From the NCBI RefSeq assembly GCF_963576675.1, contig NC_088912.1, positions 12,981,001-13,045,000 on the forward strand: 64,000 nt of DNA, written 5' to 3'. Each line of letters opens with the position of its first letter. Position 1 is the first letter of the stretch. A program made the position numbers and the translations under genes. Below the pieces are notes generated by a model that saw only the letters and a program-made list of their open reading frames with translations, was not told where the DNA came from and searched no databases. Below are positions 1 to 11,836 of the stretch, in pieces. Source of the stretch: Euphorbia lathyris. Its lineage: Eukaryota > Streptophyta > Magnoliopsida > Malpighiales > Euphorbiaceae.

Positions 1-1195
1 TCATAAAAGAGTTAACATCTTTTTCTCAAAATGATAATGAAACTCTTTATGAGGCTTGGGAACATTTTAAAGAACTTCAACGTTTATGCCCACACCACCA
101 ATTGCCCGCTGAACTTTTAATGCAAACATTTTATAATGGATTAAATCCTACAACTAGAGGTTCATTGGATGCTATGTCCGGAGGGTTATTCATGAAGAAA
201 ACATCGGTCCAAGCAAGAGAACTTTTGGAGAAAATGGCAATCAACAGCAGTATGTGGCCCGCGGAGCGTGGACACGTACCAATGGCGAAACCATCATCCT
301 CAACTACGTCATCAGTTAAAGGTATAGTGAATCTCGATCCAGTTATGATGTTGCAAGCCTAATTTTCTGCCTTATTGCACAAAATTGATAGGTTTATGGC
401 ACCGTGCGATCCTAATGGTAAGCCATTCCAATCCAAACGGATGTAGATTATGAAGGTATAAGCGAAATTGAACAAGTAAATTTTGTCCAAGGGCAAAACC
501 AAACTAATAACCCTTATTCCAATACATATAATCCTGGATGGAGAAATCATCCTAACTTTAATTGGAGAGATAATAATAATAATGTCAATGCTAATCAAAA
601 TTGTACCACTAATTATCAAAATCAATCAAGAGATACGATTAGCACTTTATCTTCTAAAATCGACAAATTTATAGATGCTATGAGCGGAAAAATAAGTAAT
701 CACGACGATGGTTTTAAACGGATCGAGAATAAATTCGATCAGCTTATTAAAAACCAATTATCTAGCATCCATAATTTGGAGGTTCAACTTGGACAACTCG
801 CTAAATCAATTCCATCCCGCAAAGAGGGAAGTCTTCCCAGCCATACGGAAGAAAATCCGAAAGAGCATGTAAAGGATATCACTCTTCGTTCAGGGAAAAA
901 TTACTTAGGTCCGGAAATGCCCGGAAATTCAACTTTACCAGGAACTGATTTACCAAAATCCAAAGAAGATATGTTAAATCAAAAAGATACACCAATCGAC
1001 TCAAGTACAAAAACTTTTGTACCCAAACCACCTTTTCCACACAAAGTCCGCAATAAGGACTGTGACAAACAACTTTTAACATTTTTAGACAAACTTAAAA
1101 ATTTACATATTAATTTGACGTTTATGGATGCAATTACGCAAATTCCCAATTATGGTAAGTTCCTAAAAGATTTAATTTCTAAGAAAATCAGTTAG
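1..1195 (+). pseudogene. Athila-like Ty3/gypsy gag, 5' end outside the window
   Basis: This encodes the capsid part of an Athila-like gag polyprotein, which would package element RNA into cytoplasmic particles. The window opens inside the capsid domain. Residues such as TLYEAWEHFKELQRLCP and SMWPAE match a second gag copy near 16.4 kb almost word for word. Downstream, the low-complexity segment with NNPYSNTYNPGWRNHPNF is typical of Athila/Tat gag C-termini. A TAA at 360-362 stands where the second copy has a Gln or Arg region, and the reading frame then changes (frame of base 3 to frame of base 446) between about 420 and 445. From 446 to 1195 the frame is open except for the terminal TAG at 1193-1195. 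The same frame carries protease, RT and integrase, so gag-pol was one ORF. Lineage is confident; activity is excluded by the breaks. Confidence 0.85.
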
Positions 1196-1999
1196 GAAGG
1201 AATTTCATCCATTTCGCTAACTGAAGATTGTAGTTCAATTGTGTCAAGTAATTTGCCCACTAAACTCAAAGATCCCGGATGTTTTACTATTCCGTGTAAG
1301 TTGGGAGATATTGAATTCCCAAGTTGTCTTTGTGATTTAGGAGCTAGCATAAACTTGATGCCGTTATCAATTTTTAATAAGTTAGGCTTAGAAGAAGATA
1401 TCAAACGTACCAATATGGTTTTGCAATTAGCGGACCAAACCACTAAAAGACCATATGATATTATCAAGGATGTTTTAGTTAAAGTCGACAAATTTATTTT
1501 TCCTACCGATTTCTTTATATTAGATTTTGCTTATGACGTTAATTGTCCGCTAATCTTTGGTAGACCGTTCATGAACACGGGATGTGGTCTAGTTGATGTG
1601 TCGGAAGGGAAAGTAGTTTTACGAATAGGAGACGATAAGATCGAGTTTGATATGAACCAAGCAATGAAATATCCTATGGAGGATTTCGCTTGTATGAAAC
1701 TTGATTTAGTTGAAGAATGTGTAAATGACATTGTTCAAAAAGAAGAAATTATAGAACTTATAATGAGTGAAGAATTAGAAGGTAAGGACCCAGAGCCTTT
1801 GATTCGAGAAGATGGACCAGTTTCGCCTTCAATTATAGTTCCACCTAAATTAGAACTTAAAGAATTACCAAACCATTTGAGGTACGCTTTCTTAGGCGAA
1901 GGCGATTCTCTACCTATAATTATCTCTAACAAACTAACACAGGTTCAAGAAGAAAAATTAAAGGAAGTTGTTAGAAATAGAATAGGAAGTATGGGATGA
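1196..1999 (+). pseudogene. Athila-like aspartic protease region of pol
   Basis: This is the retropepsin domain that would cleave the gag-pol polyprotein. The catalytic motif appears as DLGASINLMPLSIFNKLG near 1336-1390, the usual D-[ST/L]-G-A form of Athila/Tat proteases. The flap and the second conserved hydrophobic-hydrophobic-G block (PLIFGRPFM) follow near 1545-1572. The frame is the same as the downstream RT. It ends at a TGA at 1997-1999, where the family normally has Trp immediately before the ISDLKGI segment; that segment follows in frame. The break is therefore a single nonsense change of the TGG-to-TGA type. It lies directly upstream of RT, as expected for gypsy order PR-RT-RNH-IN. 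Confidence 0.85.
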
Positions 2000-3460
2000 C
2001 AAATTTCAGACTTAAAAGGAATTAATCCTAGTATTGTAATGCACAGAATTCACTTAGAAAAAGATAAGCCACCCAAAGCGGATAGGCAAAGACGCCTCAA
2101 TCCGAATATGAAAGAAGTGGTCAAAAATGAGATTACTAAACTTCTAGACAATGGAATCATTTATCCTATTTCGGATAGTGAATGGGTTAGTCCAATCCAT
2201 TGTGTACCCAAAAAGGGAGGTATCACTGTTGTAAGGAATGACGAAGGTGAATTAATACCTACACGAACCACCACCCGTTGGAGGGTTTGTATAGATTACA
2301 GGAACCTTAATAAAGCAACTAGGAAAGATCATTTTCCTCTTCCTTTCATTGATCAAATGATCGAAAGGATAGCTGGTCATGTTTTTTATTGTTTTCTAGA
2401 CGGTTACTCCGGATTCTTTCAAATATATATTTACCCGGATGACCAAGACAAAACAACCTTCACGTGTCCTTATGGAACATTTGCATATAGGAGAATTCTC
2501 TTTGGTGTATATAACGCATCAGCAACATTTCAACGTTGTATGACTACAATTTTTAATGATTTCATTGAAGATATCATGGAAGTTTTTATGGATGATTTTT
2601 CCGTTTATGGAGATTCTTTTGATTCATGCCTACAAAATTTGGATAAAGTTTTGTCTAGGTGTGAAGAAACAAATTTAGTATTAAACTGGGAAAAATGTCA
2701 TTTCATGGTTGACGAGGGAATTGTTTTAGGTCACAAAATATCTGAAAAAGGATTAGAAGTGGATAGAGAAAAAACTTCAATAATAGAAAAATTACCCCCT
2801 CCAACTACTGTTAAGGGAGTAAGGTCGTTTTTAGGACATGCAAGTTTTTACAGAAGATTTATTAAAAATTTCTCTGTAATTTCCAAACCACTTACTAATT
2901 TACTCATGAAAGATTCAACCTTTGATTTTAATGAAGATTGCGTTAAAGCTTTTGAAACATTGAAAACATGTTTAGTCAGTGCACCTATTATTGCTAAACC
3001 CGATTGGGATTTACCTTTTGAAATTATGTGTGATTCAAGGGACTTTGCCGTCGGATGTGTTTTAGGTCAAAGAAAGGATAAGAAACTTCATGTCATTTAT
3101 TATGCAAGTCACACACTTTCCGGTGCACAATTAAACTACACCACAACCGAGAAGGAAATGTTAGCTGTAGTTTTTGCATGTGATAAGTTTAGGTCATACT
3201 TGTTAGGTTCGAAAGTTATTATTTATACTGATCACGCAGCTTTAAGATATTTATTTGCTAAGAAAGATGCAAAACCACGTCCAATTAGATGAGTTTTATT
3301 ATTACAAGAATTTGATATAGAAATTAAAGACAAAAAGGGAGTAGAAAACCTTGTCGCCGATCATCTATCAAGACTCGAAGATGAAATTGGTCCTATAGGT
3401 GAAACTATCGGTATACGAGATGATTTCCCCGATCAATATCTCTATCAAATAAAAAGTGTC
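2000..3460 (+). pseudogene. Athila-like reverse transcriptase and RNase H
   Basis: This region would copy element RNA to DNA and remove the RNA strand. The first in-frame Met is at 2039. RT shows the [11 protein letters not shown] block, the [19 protein letters not shown] block, and the catalytic FMDDFSVYG motif at about 2584-2610. RNase H follows, with [14 protein letters not shown], the [13 protein letters not shown] segment and [14 protein letters not shown] at 3290-3292 interrupts RNase H where relatives have Trp (RPRLIRWILLLQEFD-type context); the frame then continues with [10 protein letters not shown] and [10 protein letters not shown] into the integrase. Two nonsense changes in pol, both of the G-to-A type, suggest decay by deamination rather than random indels. 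Domain calls are confident. Confidence 0.9.
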
Positions 3461-4749
3461 ATGTCACCATGGTATGCGGATATTGCAAATTATCTTGCAG
3501 CCAACATTGTTCCGGAAGGATTAACTTTCCATCAAAAGAAGAAATTCTTCTTTGACATTAAACAGTATTTTTGGGAAGATCCTTTTTTGTTTAGAATTTG
3601 TGGTGACGGGATAATTAGGAGATGCGTTAGTGAAAATGAATATGAGTCTATAATATCGGAATGCCACTCTAGCTCTTATGGGGGACATAATGGCGTTAGT
3701 AAGACAGTAGCCAGGATATTTGAATGTGGATTCTTTTGGCCTACATTGTTTAAAGACGTCCGTTCATTTATTACTCGTTGTGACAAATGCCAAAGAACGG
3801 GAAATTTAGGCAGAAAAGATGAGATGCCCCTCACAAACATGTTAGAAGTTGAAGTCTTCGACACGTGGGGAATAGATTTCATGGGACCTTTTCCCCCTTC
3901 TAATGGTAAAACTTACATATTAGTCGCCGTAGATTATATTTCAAAGTGGGTTGAACCAATTGCAACCCCGACGAACGATTCTAAAATTGTTGTTAATTTT
4001 CTTGACGATATATTTTGTAGATTTGGTTGTCCTAGAGTCATTGTTAGTGATGGCGCTACCCATTTTATAAACCAAAGTTTTGATATACTTATGAAAAAAT
4101 ATGGAGTACGCCACCGCGTGTCAACGCCATACCATCCTCAATCGAATGGTCAGGCAGAGATATCAAATAGGGAACTCAAATGGATTCTAGAGAAAACGGT
4201 TTCATCTTCAAGAAAAGATTGGTCTTATAAACTAAATAATGCATTATGGGCATACCGTACTGCATTTAAAACTCCAATAGGAATGACTCCATACCGATTA
4301 GTGTATGGGAGGGCGTGTCATTTGCCAGTCGAACTTGAACACAAAGCCTATTGGGCTATAGGGAACTTAACTTTAATTTGCAGCAAGCAGGTAAGAAACG
4401 TTTGCTCAACTTAAATGAGTTAGACGAGTTACGTCATCTATTTTACGAAAATACGAAAATATATAAAGAAAAAGTGAAAAAATGGCACGACGCCAAGATT
4501 AAAGTCAAAAGCTTTATAATAGGGGACAATGTGCTGTTATTTAATTCACGACTCCGTTTATTTCCAGGTAAACTTAAGTCCAGATGGACAGGACCATATC
4601 TAGTCCTTAATGTATTCGATTATGGCTCTTTAGAACTTGAAGGACCCGACGGAGTTCGTTTTAAAGTTAACGGTAATAGATGTAAAATCTATTACGAAAA
4701 TATTTCAAATGAAGAAATTGCGTTCGTGACGCATTTTTCTCACAATTAA
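3461..4749 (+). pseudogene. Athila-like integrase
   Basis: This would insert the DNA copy into chromosomes. An HHCC zinc-binding domain is visible ([11 protein letters not shown] through [11 protein letters not shown]). The DDE catalytic core follows: the first Asp in [18 protein letters not shown], the second in [10 protein letters not shown], and the Glu in [17 protein letters not shown] single-base frameshift near 4358-4362 separates the core from the C-terminal part. The C-terminal part resumes with [15 protein letters not shown] and has the GPY-type end (SRWTGPYLVLNVFD). The protein terminates at a TAA at 4747-4749. The core residues are all present; only the frameshift breaks it. It is the last pol domain and is followed by a long untranslated spacer. 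Confidence 0.88.
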
Positions 4750-5461
4750 ATTCATTTAGATTTAATGTACTTTATTTTTTTATTTTAGTTTCGTTTTATT
4801 AGTTTTAATATGTTTTAATGATTTTTAAATTTAGTTTAAATTTTTACACATGCCAATTTTATGATTTTTAATTATTAATAGACTTTATATTAAGGTTTAG
4901 ATGCATAAAAATATGTTTAAATCATGCTTTTTATTTTATTTTTAGGTCTTTAGCATGAATTAGGAGAAAATTGGTGATTCTCAGCCGAGAATTTGGAATT
5001 CTCAATTGAGAATTCACATTTTCAGAATTGTCCAAACAGGTAAGGTTTTTTCTGAACTTACCGAGAATATTTAATTCTCGGCCGAGAATCGGAAACATAG
5101 GGTTTCGACGCCTGATTTCCGCTAGAAAATCAGCGTGTCGCGACCGAGAATTTGGAATTCTCGGTCACGACACGGGATTTTTATGCCCATCAGACCTGTA
5201 TCTTCTTCTTCCTGCAGACACAGCTTTTCAAAAACGAAAACTTGAGTTTCTTCAACTTTCAGAGGTATGATTTTATGCCTTTTCACATCAAAACAACGCC
5301 TCATTTCATCCTAAAGTCCTATAAATAAATCCTAGAGGATCAAAAGTTATGTTACATTTTTATCTCTTCATCTCTGTCAGAACAAATTTCTGATTTTCTC
5401 AAACCACCATTCATAAACTAAGATACAGATACCTTTGTTTCTTTAGTTCCTTCCAAAAACC
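4750..5461 (+). other. Untranslated spacer between pol and first env-like ORF
   Basis: This 0.7-kb AT-rich stretch has no convincing ORF. It separates integrase from the env-like ORF, as in Athila elements. Its right half is unusually structured, with several short palindromes built on the word TTCTCGGCCGAGAA or variants near 4980-5015 and 5080-5095, and the strong hairpin at 5135-5173. A similar set recurs upstream of the second env-like ORF. Confidence 0.6.
5135..5173 (+). repeat. Perfect-arm hairpin upstream of env-like ORF 1
   Basis: An inverted repeat with 18-bp arms and a 3-base loop: left arm GTGTCGCGACCGAGAATT, right arm AATTCTCGGTCACGACAC, with one mismatched pair. It would form a very stable stem in RNA. 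The same core (TCGCGACC...GGTCGCGA) recurs at 7048-7091. A role in RNA packaging, export or start of a sub-genomic transcript is only an inference. Confidence 0.8.
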
Positions 5462-6400
5462 ATGACTACTAAACACAAAACCTCTAAGACAATTGCTGCT
5501 TCAGGCACTAAACGTCCCGGCTTATCCAAACGATACGGTGCGCCCTTTCCTATCTTCAATCATGATAAGGGCAGGCGCTACTAGAGGCTTCGTTACAAGT
5601 TCTTCGTCGGAATGTTATATATGGATGAATATTTTAATGCACAACTCGGAATAAGCGATGACATGAATCGCTATTTGGAACGCTTAGGATGGACAAAATT
5701 CGCCAACATGCGATTTCCTATCATTGGCGATTGGATCCTCGAGTTTTTCTGTACCGTTCGTTTCGTTAACAAACGACGGGTGCGTCTTAGTTTTCATCGA
5801 GATGGCAAAATATTTACTTTCGGATATCCCGAGTTGCATGCCTGGTTTGGTTTTCCCCCGAGGGATACAATCAAACGTCATCCTGGCAAAGATATGACAT
5901 CCACTGATATTTGGAGAATGCTCACTGGATTCTGGCGATTCCATCCTAAACTCGCCTACAATCAATCTTTTCACTCCAATTCAATGTTGTATCTACACAA
6001 GTTCCTGTGTCACAGTCTGTTCGGTCGCACATTTAGCAGTGTGGTCCGTGACACCGATTTATATGTCCTTGGCGATATATTCCAAGGAAATACCATTGAT
6101 ACTTCAAAAATTCTGATGGAGGGTCTTGTTGCCGCTTCTCGATCCAAAGATAAAAAGATTGGATTCGGGAATATAATTTGCGGAATAATTCTCGGTACCA
6201 AGGGTACTATTACTGTTCCGTGGAGTGAGGATGAATCTTTTCCGACCCTAGATTATGAGTTTCTAGAGTATGAAGGTCTAGTGAAACGTGTCTTTCGAGC
6301 AGGCCCGCATTTTCTTTCTGCACCAAAACGTCAAGCTTTCGTTTTTGACCGCTTTCGGGCTAGAGAAATCCCGATTGATAAGGATGAGTATATAGAATAG
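5462..6400 (+). pseudogene. Env-like ORF copy 1 downstream of Athila pol
   Basis: This is the third ORF of an Athila-like element, in the position called env-like, and belongs to the putative plant transposon protein/ATHILA ORF type. Its biochemical role is unknown. The best start is the ATG at 5462, which follows a pyrimidine-rich leader. The N-terminus is basic (MTTKHKTSKTIAASGTK). A TAG at 5582-5584 (codon 41) interrupts the frame, which otherwise stays open to the TAG ending at 6400. The most recognisable block is RLGWTKFANMRFP, followed by LEFFCTV. No signal peptide or clear membrane segment is seen, so the label env describes position only. It is homologous to the ORF at 7401-8276, by eye at roughly 30% identity over the alignable part. 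Confidence 0.75.
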
Positions 6401-7400
6401 TTTAGGTTTTATTTTGTACATATTTCCGAATTTGTGTTATTTAATTAAATTCTTTGTTTTTATGTTTTGTACATATATGTTAATTTAATAAATATTTCTA
6501 TTCATTTTAGTTCATTTATTGATTTTACCATTGTTATTATATATTTGTTCTATTTCCTATGTGATCATTGATAACTCTATACTAAGGCCATATAATATTG
6601 ACCAATTCTAATTATTCTTGCTCAAATGGAGATTCAAACAAATGCCTTAAATGAACTAGTATGGTTTTTCTTAATAAACACATATATTCACACTTAATCC
6701 AAATTCATTGTGTTCAATACATTAAGATTTAATTCAATTACATAATCCATGAATTTGTATTTATTTGCACTTAATTCATTTAACTTATATACATAAATGT
6801 GCATTAATGTTTCATTAATTCTTAATATGCCATTTATTTCTCTTGCATTTAATGTTTTTCAATTAAGTTCTTAAGTACAGGTACAGTTTACATTAAGTTC
6901 AGGACACAATTAATCAACAAAATTGCACAAACCAAGTCAAAATAAACAAAATCAGCCACATTTGACCGATTCTCGGCCGAGAATTTATAATTCTCGGTAA
7001 GTCCAGCAAAAACAGGCCGAAATCAGAGCAGAAAATTCTCTGAATTTCGCGTGCCGCGACCGCGGATCGGCATTCTCGGTCGCGACACGCGAGTTATTCC
7101 GGATTTTTGACCTATTTTTAGCCTATTCCTATTCCTATTCAACCTCTACATCTCCCTATTTCAACCTATATAAACCTACTCCTTACACAAACCTCACATC
7201 ACCTCACTTTTTAACCAATCACCTACTCTAAAATCTTCCCCATACATTACTTTTACTCTTCCCCATTTATTCTTTCCCCCTCTAATCACTTATCAATTCA
7301 TTCACCTACACATTATAACTCCCAACTCATCTTCAAGCTTTGATTTTTCTCTCTTTTCATCTCTTCTTCTTCTTCTTTGCAAACCCTAAACACCATTAAC
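6401..7400 (+). other. Spacer between the two env-like ORFs
   Basis: This is about 1 kb of AT-rich non-coding DNA. Near 6967-6998 the word TTCTCGGCCGAGAATT appears again, followed by the hairpin at 7048-7091. The section from 7100 to 7390 is a CT-rich leader resembling a plant 5' UTR, ending in CTTCTTCTTCTTTGCAAACCC just before the start codon. No protein-coding signal was seen. Confidence 0.55.
7048..7091 (+). repeat. Hairpin upstream of env-like ORF 2
   Basis: Inverted repeat with 15-bp arms: CGCGTGCCGCGACCG and CGGTCGCGACACGCG, one mismatch, loop of about 14 bases. It sits about 350 bp upstream of the second env-like start codon, as the first hairpin sits about 290 bp upstream of the first. 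Confidence 0.75.
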
Positions 7401-8276
7401 ATGCCTAGAACAAAGCATGTTGGTCACAAGCCAGCAGTTACGGAAGCTAATCGCCTTCATATACGTTGCGGAGCCTATTTTGACATCGAAACAGAGGAGG
7501 AAGCCGCTCGGTTCATTCACTTTTCCCATGCTAACAGGCAGTTTGTAAATATGCACTTCATTGACTTCGATTCGGTAAGAGCATTGAATTTCTCTACTAG
7601 AATTGATGCTTTTATTGAAACTTTGGGTTGGCAAGAGTTTGTTTCTATGCGTTTTCCCCGTATTACGGAATATGTGGTAGAGTTTTTTGTCACTTTGACC
7701 ATGAATAAGAAGTAGACATCAATTTCCTTTAGGAATAATGGTGTAACTTATACCATAGATTATGAGGCTATGGGAAATATGTTTGGTTTCCGTACTAGTG
7801 ATTTTTATGACAAGCCTAAGGATTTTGATAACGACTCTATTTGGCAAACTCTTTCGGATCAAGAATGTTTTAACTCCAAAAATACCTCAAGCAAGTTGAT
7901 TAAGGACAATTGTGTGTTCTTCTTTCACAAATTTCTGAGTTTTTCATTGTTTGGTCGTGTTGAGAGTTCGAAGATTCAAGTTCGGGATTTGTTTGTTTTG
8001 GATTGTTTATTTAAGGGTTTGAGGGTTGATAGCATCGGTATGCTATTTGATAATTTGTTTCGTGCTTCGAGGGCTTCCACAATTCAAGTACCTCTCGGTA
8101 ATTTTATCACCGCGATTGTTTTGGGAGCACGGGGTGAATTGGCCGATTATGACATGTCCACCTACCATGGGTATGTTCCGATTTTGGAAATTTTGTATCA
8201 TGTAATTTTAGTATCATGTATGGAGTTGGGCATCGTAGTTAGATCTGAAACACGGGACTCAATGTCCTGCGGCTAA
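7401..8276 (+). pseudogene. Env-like ORF copy 2 (Athila type)
   Basis: This is a second, diverged version of the ORF at 5462-6400. It starts at the ATG at 7401 (MPRTKHVGHKPAV). It carries the matching block TLGWQEFVSMRFP followed by VEFFVTL. A TAG at 7713-7715 breaks the frame at codon 105. Reading continues in the same frame with TSISFRNNGVTY through VPLGNFITAIVLGARGE to the stop at 8274-8276. The C-terminal 20-30 codons no longer align with copy 1, so the end may be truncated by the LTR-like sequence that follows. Two such ORFs in series behind one pol is unusual. Either a tandem duplication or recombination of two Athila subfamilies could explain it; function is unknown. Confidence 0.7.
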
Positions 8277-8296
8277 CGTTTATTATTGTTGTCCTC

Positions 8297-9480
8297 AGAT
8301 GTGACTCTAGCAAGTGTACTAGATACAAGTAATAAATTGATAAGTCAAGTATCGTATCCACAGGGATTGAGATCAAAATGATATGAGAAAATCGTGCTGA
8401 ACAGAGTGTGTGTAAAGCTATCTTCTTAGTAGGATTGATTGTTTGAGTGTGGACAGTTAAGACAAAAGATTGCTAAAGCTATGAAAGATATGACAAATAG
8501 AAGACAGTTAAAGGATAGAACAGGCTAGGCACTGCCGAATAGGTTGTGTAAGGCCATACAACACTCCAACGAATTTGCTACAATACCAACGAAGTCAAAG
8601 TATCAGCTTTAATGCCCACTTAAGTCAACTTTCGTGTGTTCTTAAGTTCCTAAGATTTACTAGAGCCAATAGCGTCCTAAAGGAACTTTCTTTCTTGCAT
8701 TATGATCAAAGCTGCATTTCCGTTAAGAAAACCTTTGACACAACCATCTAACATGTCTGCTTCGAGGTTGTGAGATCGATAGAGATATCAGTGAAGATGC
8801 AAGTACTGTCCTAACATTCATCTATCACATGCATATATGCCGAAGCACAAAAGTAAAAATCCTCATCAACACATCATTGGCAAAATACTACACATTCATT
8901 GAAAGAGTTATAAAACTTACATCATCGGTCCGGACTGGCCGTGCCTATTCAAAATGGATTACTCACTCATATCAAGCAGTGAGCAATCAGAAGTTATTGC
9001 TAGAGTCAGAAACTCCATTGGAGCTCTTCTCTAACGCCTAGAAAGTTACTTTTCTATTCTAAACAATAAAATATCCGAGGATGAACCTACCACATCTTTC
9101 CTTTGCTACATCTATTTAAAGGAGAAAGATCGGGCCAAAATTGGTACCCGAAAGTACCCTAAAAGTATTATAAAAATAAGTCAACACTAACTATACTAAA
9201 CAAAATAGAAATGATTATGGATCATTTTGACCCTTGAACACAAGGGTCGAAACATCTTGTCGTCATGTTACTTTAGGAAATGCCACCGAAACACTTTTCC
9301 ACCTGCTGCCTCTGCCACGCCCACCTCTGATCTGTCGCTGTCTGTCATCAGAATATCCGACGTTTGACCGCTGGATCATAGAAAGGCTCTACTCCTCTTT
9401 GGCAGTTGCGAAACAAGCTGTTTCCAGCGAGTTTGGCTTTAATCTTTGCTTATCTATAAAAAAACATTAATCAACCCTTT
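8297..9480 (+). repeat. Probable Athila LTR (3' LTR)
   Basis: The sequence just after env-like ORF 2 begins with CTAGCAAGTGTACTAGATAC and contains GTATCGTATCCACAGGGATTG, phrases I associate with plant Athila/gypsy LTRs. No ORF of substance is present. I could not find a matching second LTR in the window, so neither end is fixed; the right limit is a guess based on change in character near 9480. Confidence 0.4.
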
Positions 9481-10555
9481 TATTCTTGCAATATAACATA
9501 AAAACACCCTAATTCTCGTATGAATATTATGTTAATACTTATTCAATTTCATGCCTAACAATTATTTTATTGGTTTAATAGATTTATTTTATAGGACTGG
9601 AACTCATGTAATAGGGCTCTTGCGCCATTCTATTATGGTGTAATATATATTTTTATCATTTCAGTATTAAATCGATAATTAAATGGAATTTGATTAGAAT
9701 ATAAATGGTATTTTAATAAAAGACAAGTTTACACATTCATTGATCAGACTCTTTAAATATTTAAGTTACGAACCTAACTTTGAAGAGATGGCATGTTGTG
9801 AGTCCATGTTCCATCTAAAATTTCATATGTTCCCGAATATTAAAGCTTGGGTGGCCACTCTCATATAATTAAACAAGCCCACAAACATGATAAAGGCGTT
9901 AGTAAGTAATTTGAATGCATACGTCGAAACCGAGACGCTAAACATCATCCTTAAAAATGGTAAGTGATGGTGTTATGTAAAAACCATCCTATTTGCTGCT
10001 CACATCATTTTAAGTCTATCGGAAGATGACATCACCATTATGACCCGGAACGCAAAACATGTAACTTGACTCTTTTTATTTTTATATTTTATATTTTTTA
10101 GTTATTTCCCTTTTCATGTAAATATGTATAGTTTGTTCTATCCTTTTTATCCTTTTAATATAAAGTTTCCAGCTTTGTGACCTACAGAGTTCTCACAAGT
10201 GTTAATATTTTAATAAGTTTTTTGTCTTGTCTTATCCATTAAATTCGACTTATTCTTGTCTTATCAAGCATCATATGATACATGTCATGCATGGAGGTCT
10301 CACTCATCACCTAATGTACACCGCCTATCTCACAATTGTCCGAAAACATAGTTCTGTCTCACCCGAGCAAGGGTCGATTAAGCAGAAAACTAGATTCAAA
10401 ACTGGAGTTTCAGAATCTTGAGGAAGGTTGTCAGGTAGTGATTCAGACAAGAGCTTAGCTTTAGTTCAAGGTTGGTCTGAATCTCTATTAAGATCTTCTA
10501 ATTGGCTACAATAGTTGATGTGAGACAGACGATGGAGGACATGCTCCAATAGGAT
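9481..10555. other. Non-coding stretch, nothing recognised
   Basis: AT-rich sequence with no convincing ORF, repeat or gene fragment on either strand. It lies between the presumed Athila LTR and the Tat-type gag remnant. Confidence 0.5.
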
Positions 10556-11480
10556 GCCATGAAGAAAGTTTTGTTTCTAGTGCTGTTAAGGCTTCTAATT
10601 CCACATCTAATTCTGGCGAGCATAAGCATAAGTTTGATACTGACGGGAATGAGATTATTTCCTCAGACGATGAAGAAAGTGAGGGAGATTGCAAATATGA
10701 TCAGCAGATGGCTGAAATGGAGAAGCTCCAAGAGAAGCTTGAGAAAAAGGTCCAAAATCCAACCAGGCTAGTGTGTTTGGATGTCAACACTCATTATGAG
10801 AAAGAGATTGGTACTTTCCCAACGAGATTCCAGATGCCCGGGCTACCAACTCCTATGTCATGATCGGTGTATGAGCAAGATAGAGCCAACTGATCAACTT
10901 ATTTTCCACCACTTCAACTGATGTTGCACTACTCTGGTACAATAAGCACACAAAAGAGGTTCAAAATATCTAGAAGCTCCTATTTGATTCTTTCCTTGAC
11001 CATTATGGGTATCACACCCAAATTAAAGTCACGATGAGCGATTTAGAGATTGTCAAACAGTAGCATAATGTACCTTTAGAAGATTAGTTCAACAGGTGGA
11101 TGGATAAAGAGTTCCTTCTTAAGAACAAACTCGGTAAGGACATGGACATCAAAGTGTTAGAAGGTTCTCTTCCTGCTTTCTATGATGCAATGAAGTATTT
11201 GAAACTTGAAGCCTAGGATGAGGCTTACTGAATGGCTCTTCGTGGTCAAACTTACAATCAGGTTGACCCACATGCTAACTTTACTAATCTGAGTAGGGTA
11301 ATTGTTTCTCAAAACAAAGCCTCTACTCCTGTAAAGCTTCTTGATGTGTCAGCGGTCACAAATACGAAGAAGGAGTCTGCAAAACACTTGAATGGGACAT
11401 TCAACTCCTGATTGAGGATGGAAAGTTAGTCGATCCATGGAAGTCTAGTACTAGTGGTAATCCGCTTCACGATTTCGGAA
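10556..11480 (+). pseudogene. Degraded Tat-type gypsy gag remnant
   Basis: Reading the + strand through several stops gives a gag-like succession. It includes an acidic Glu/Lys-rich stretch near 10660-10760 and a capsid-like block near 10930-11230 with LLWYNKHTKEVQN and KVLEGSLPAFYDAMKYL, interrupted by at least four in-frame stops. Near 11386 comes a segment ending in WDIQLLIEDGKLVDPW, resembling the C-terminal end of Tat/Ogre gag just after the zinc-finger-like HHQNIGHHTNNC motif. That motif itself is preserved in the duplicate at about 12050-12085. No protein can be made. I assign it to the gypsy Tat group by pattern only. Confidence 0.5.
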
Positions 11481-11836
11481 AATGAGTTCACATGGTACCT
11501 TCAAGGGTGAGTGAGAGCTTAGTTTCGACAAGATTAGGATGGAAAATCTAAGGAAACTCATCACCTTAAACTGATTCAATTGGATATATTGGGTTATTGT
11601 AACATATTGAATTATTAAATTCGAATACTTTGGTGATCGTGAAATTTTATCAAGCAAAATGATTATCATCAAAATGAATTTGTATCTAATTCTTATGATT
11701 TGTTTTCTATGTAATTGATGTTTTATAATGAAAATACTAAATGTATATATGTACGTATTGAATTGATAAAGTCTATTCATAGGCAACAAAAGAAAAGTAT
11801 TGATTGTATAATAAATTGATGTTGCTTTCATTTCAG
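11386..11836 (+). repeat. Direct repeat, copy A
   Basis: About 450 bp beginning CACTTGAATGGGACATTCA and ending near GATGTTGCTTTCATTTCA is repeated at 12088-12548 with roughly 90% identity by eye. Both copies share the same frameshift relative to the inferred gag, so the duplication postdates that mutation. Confidence 0.85.
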
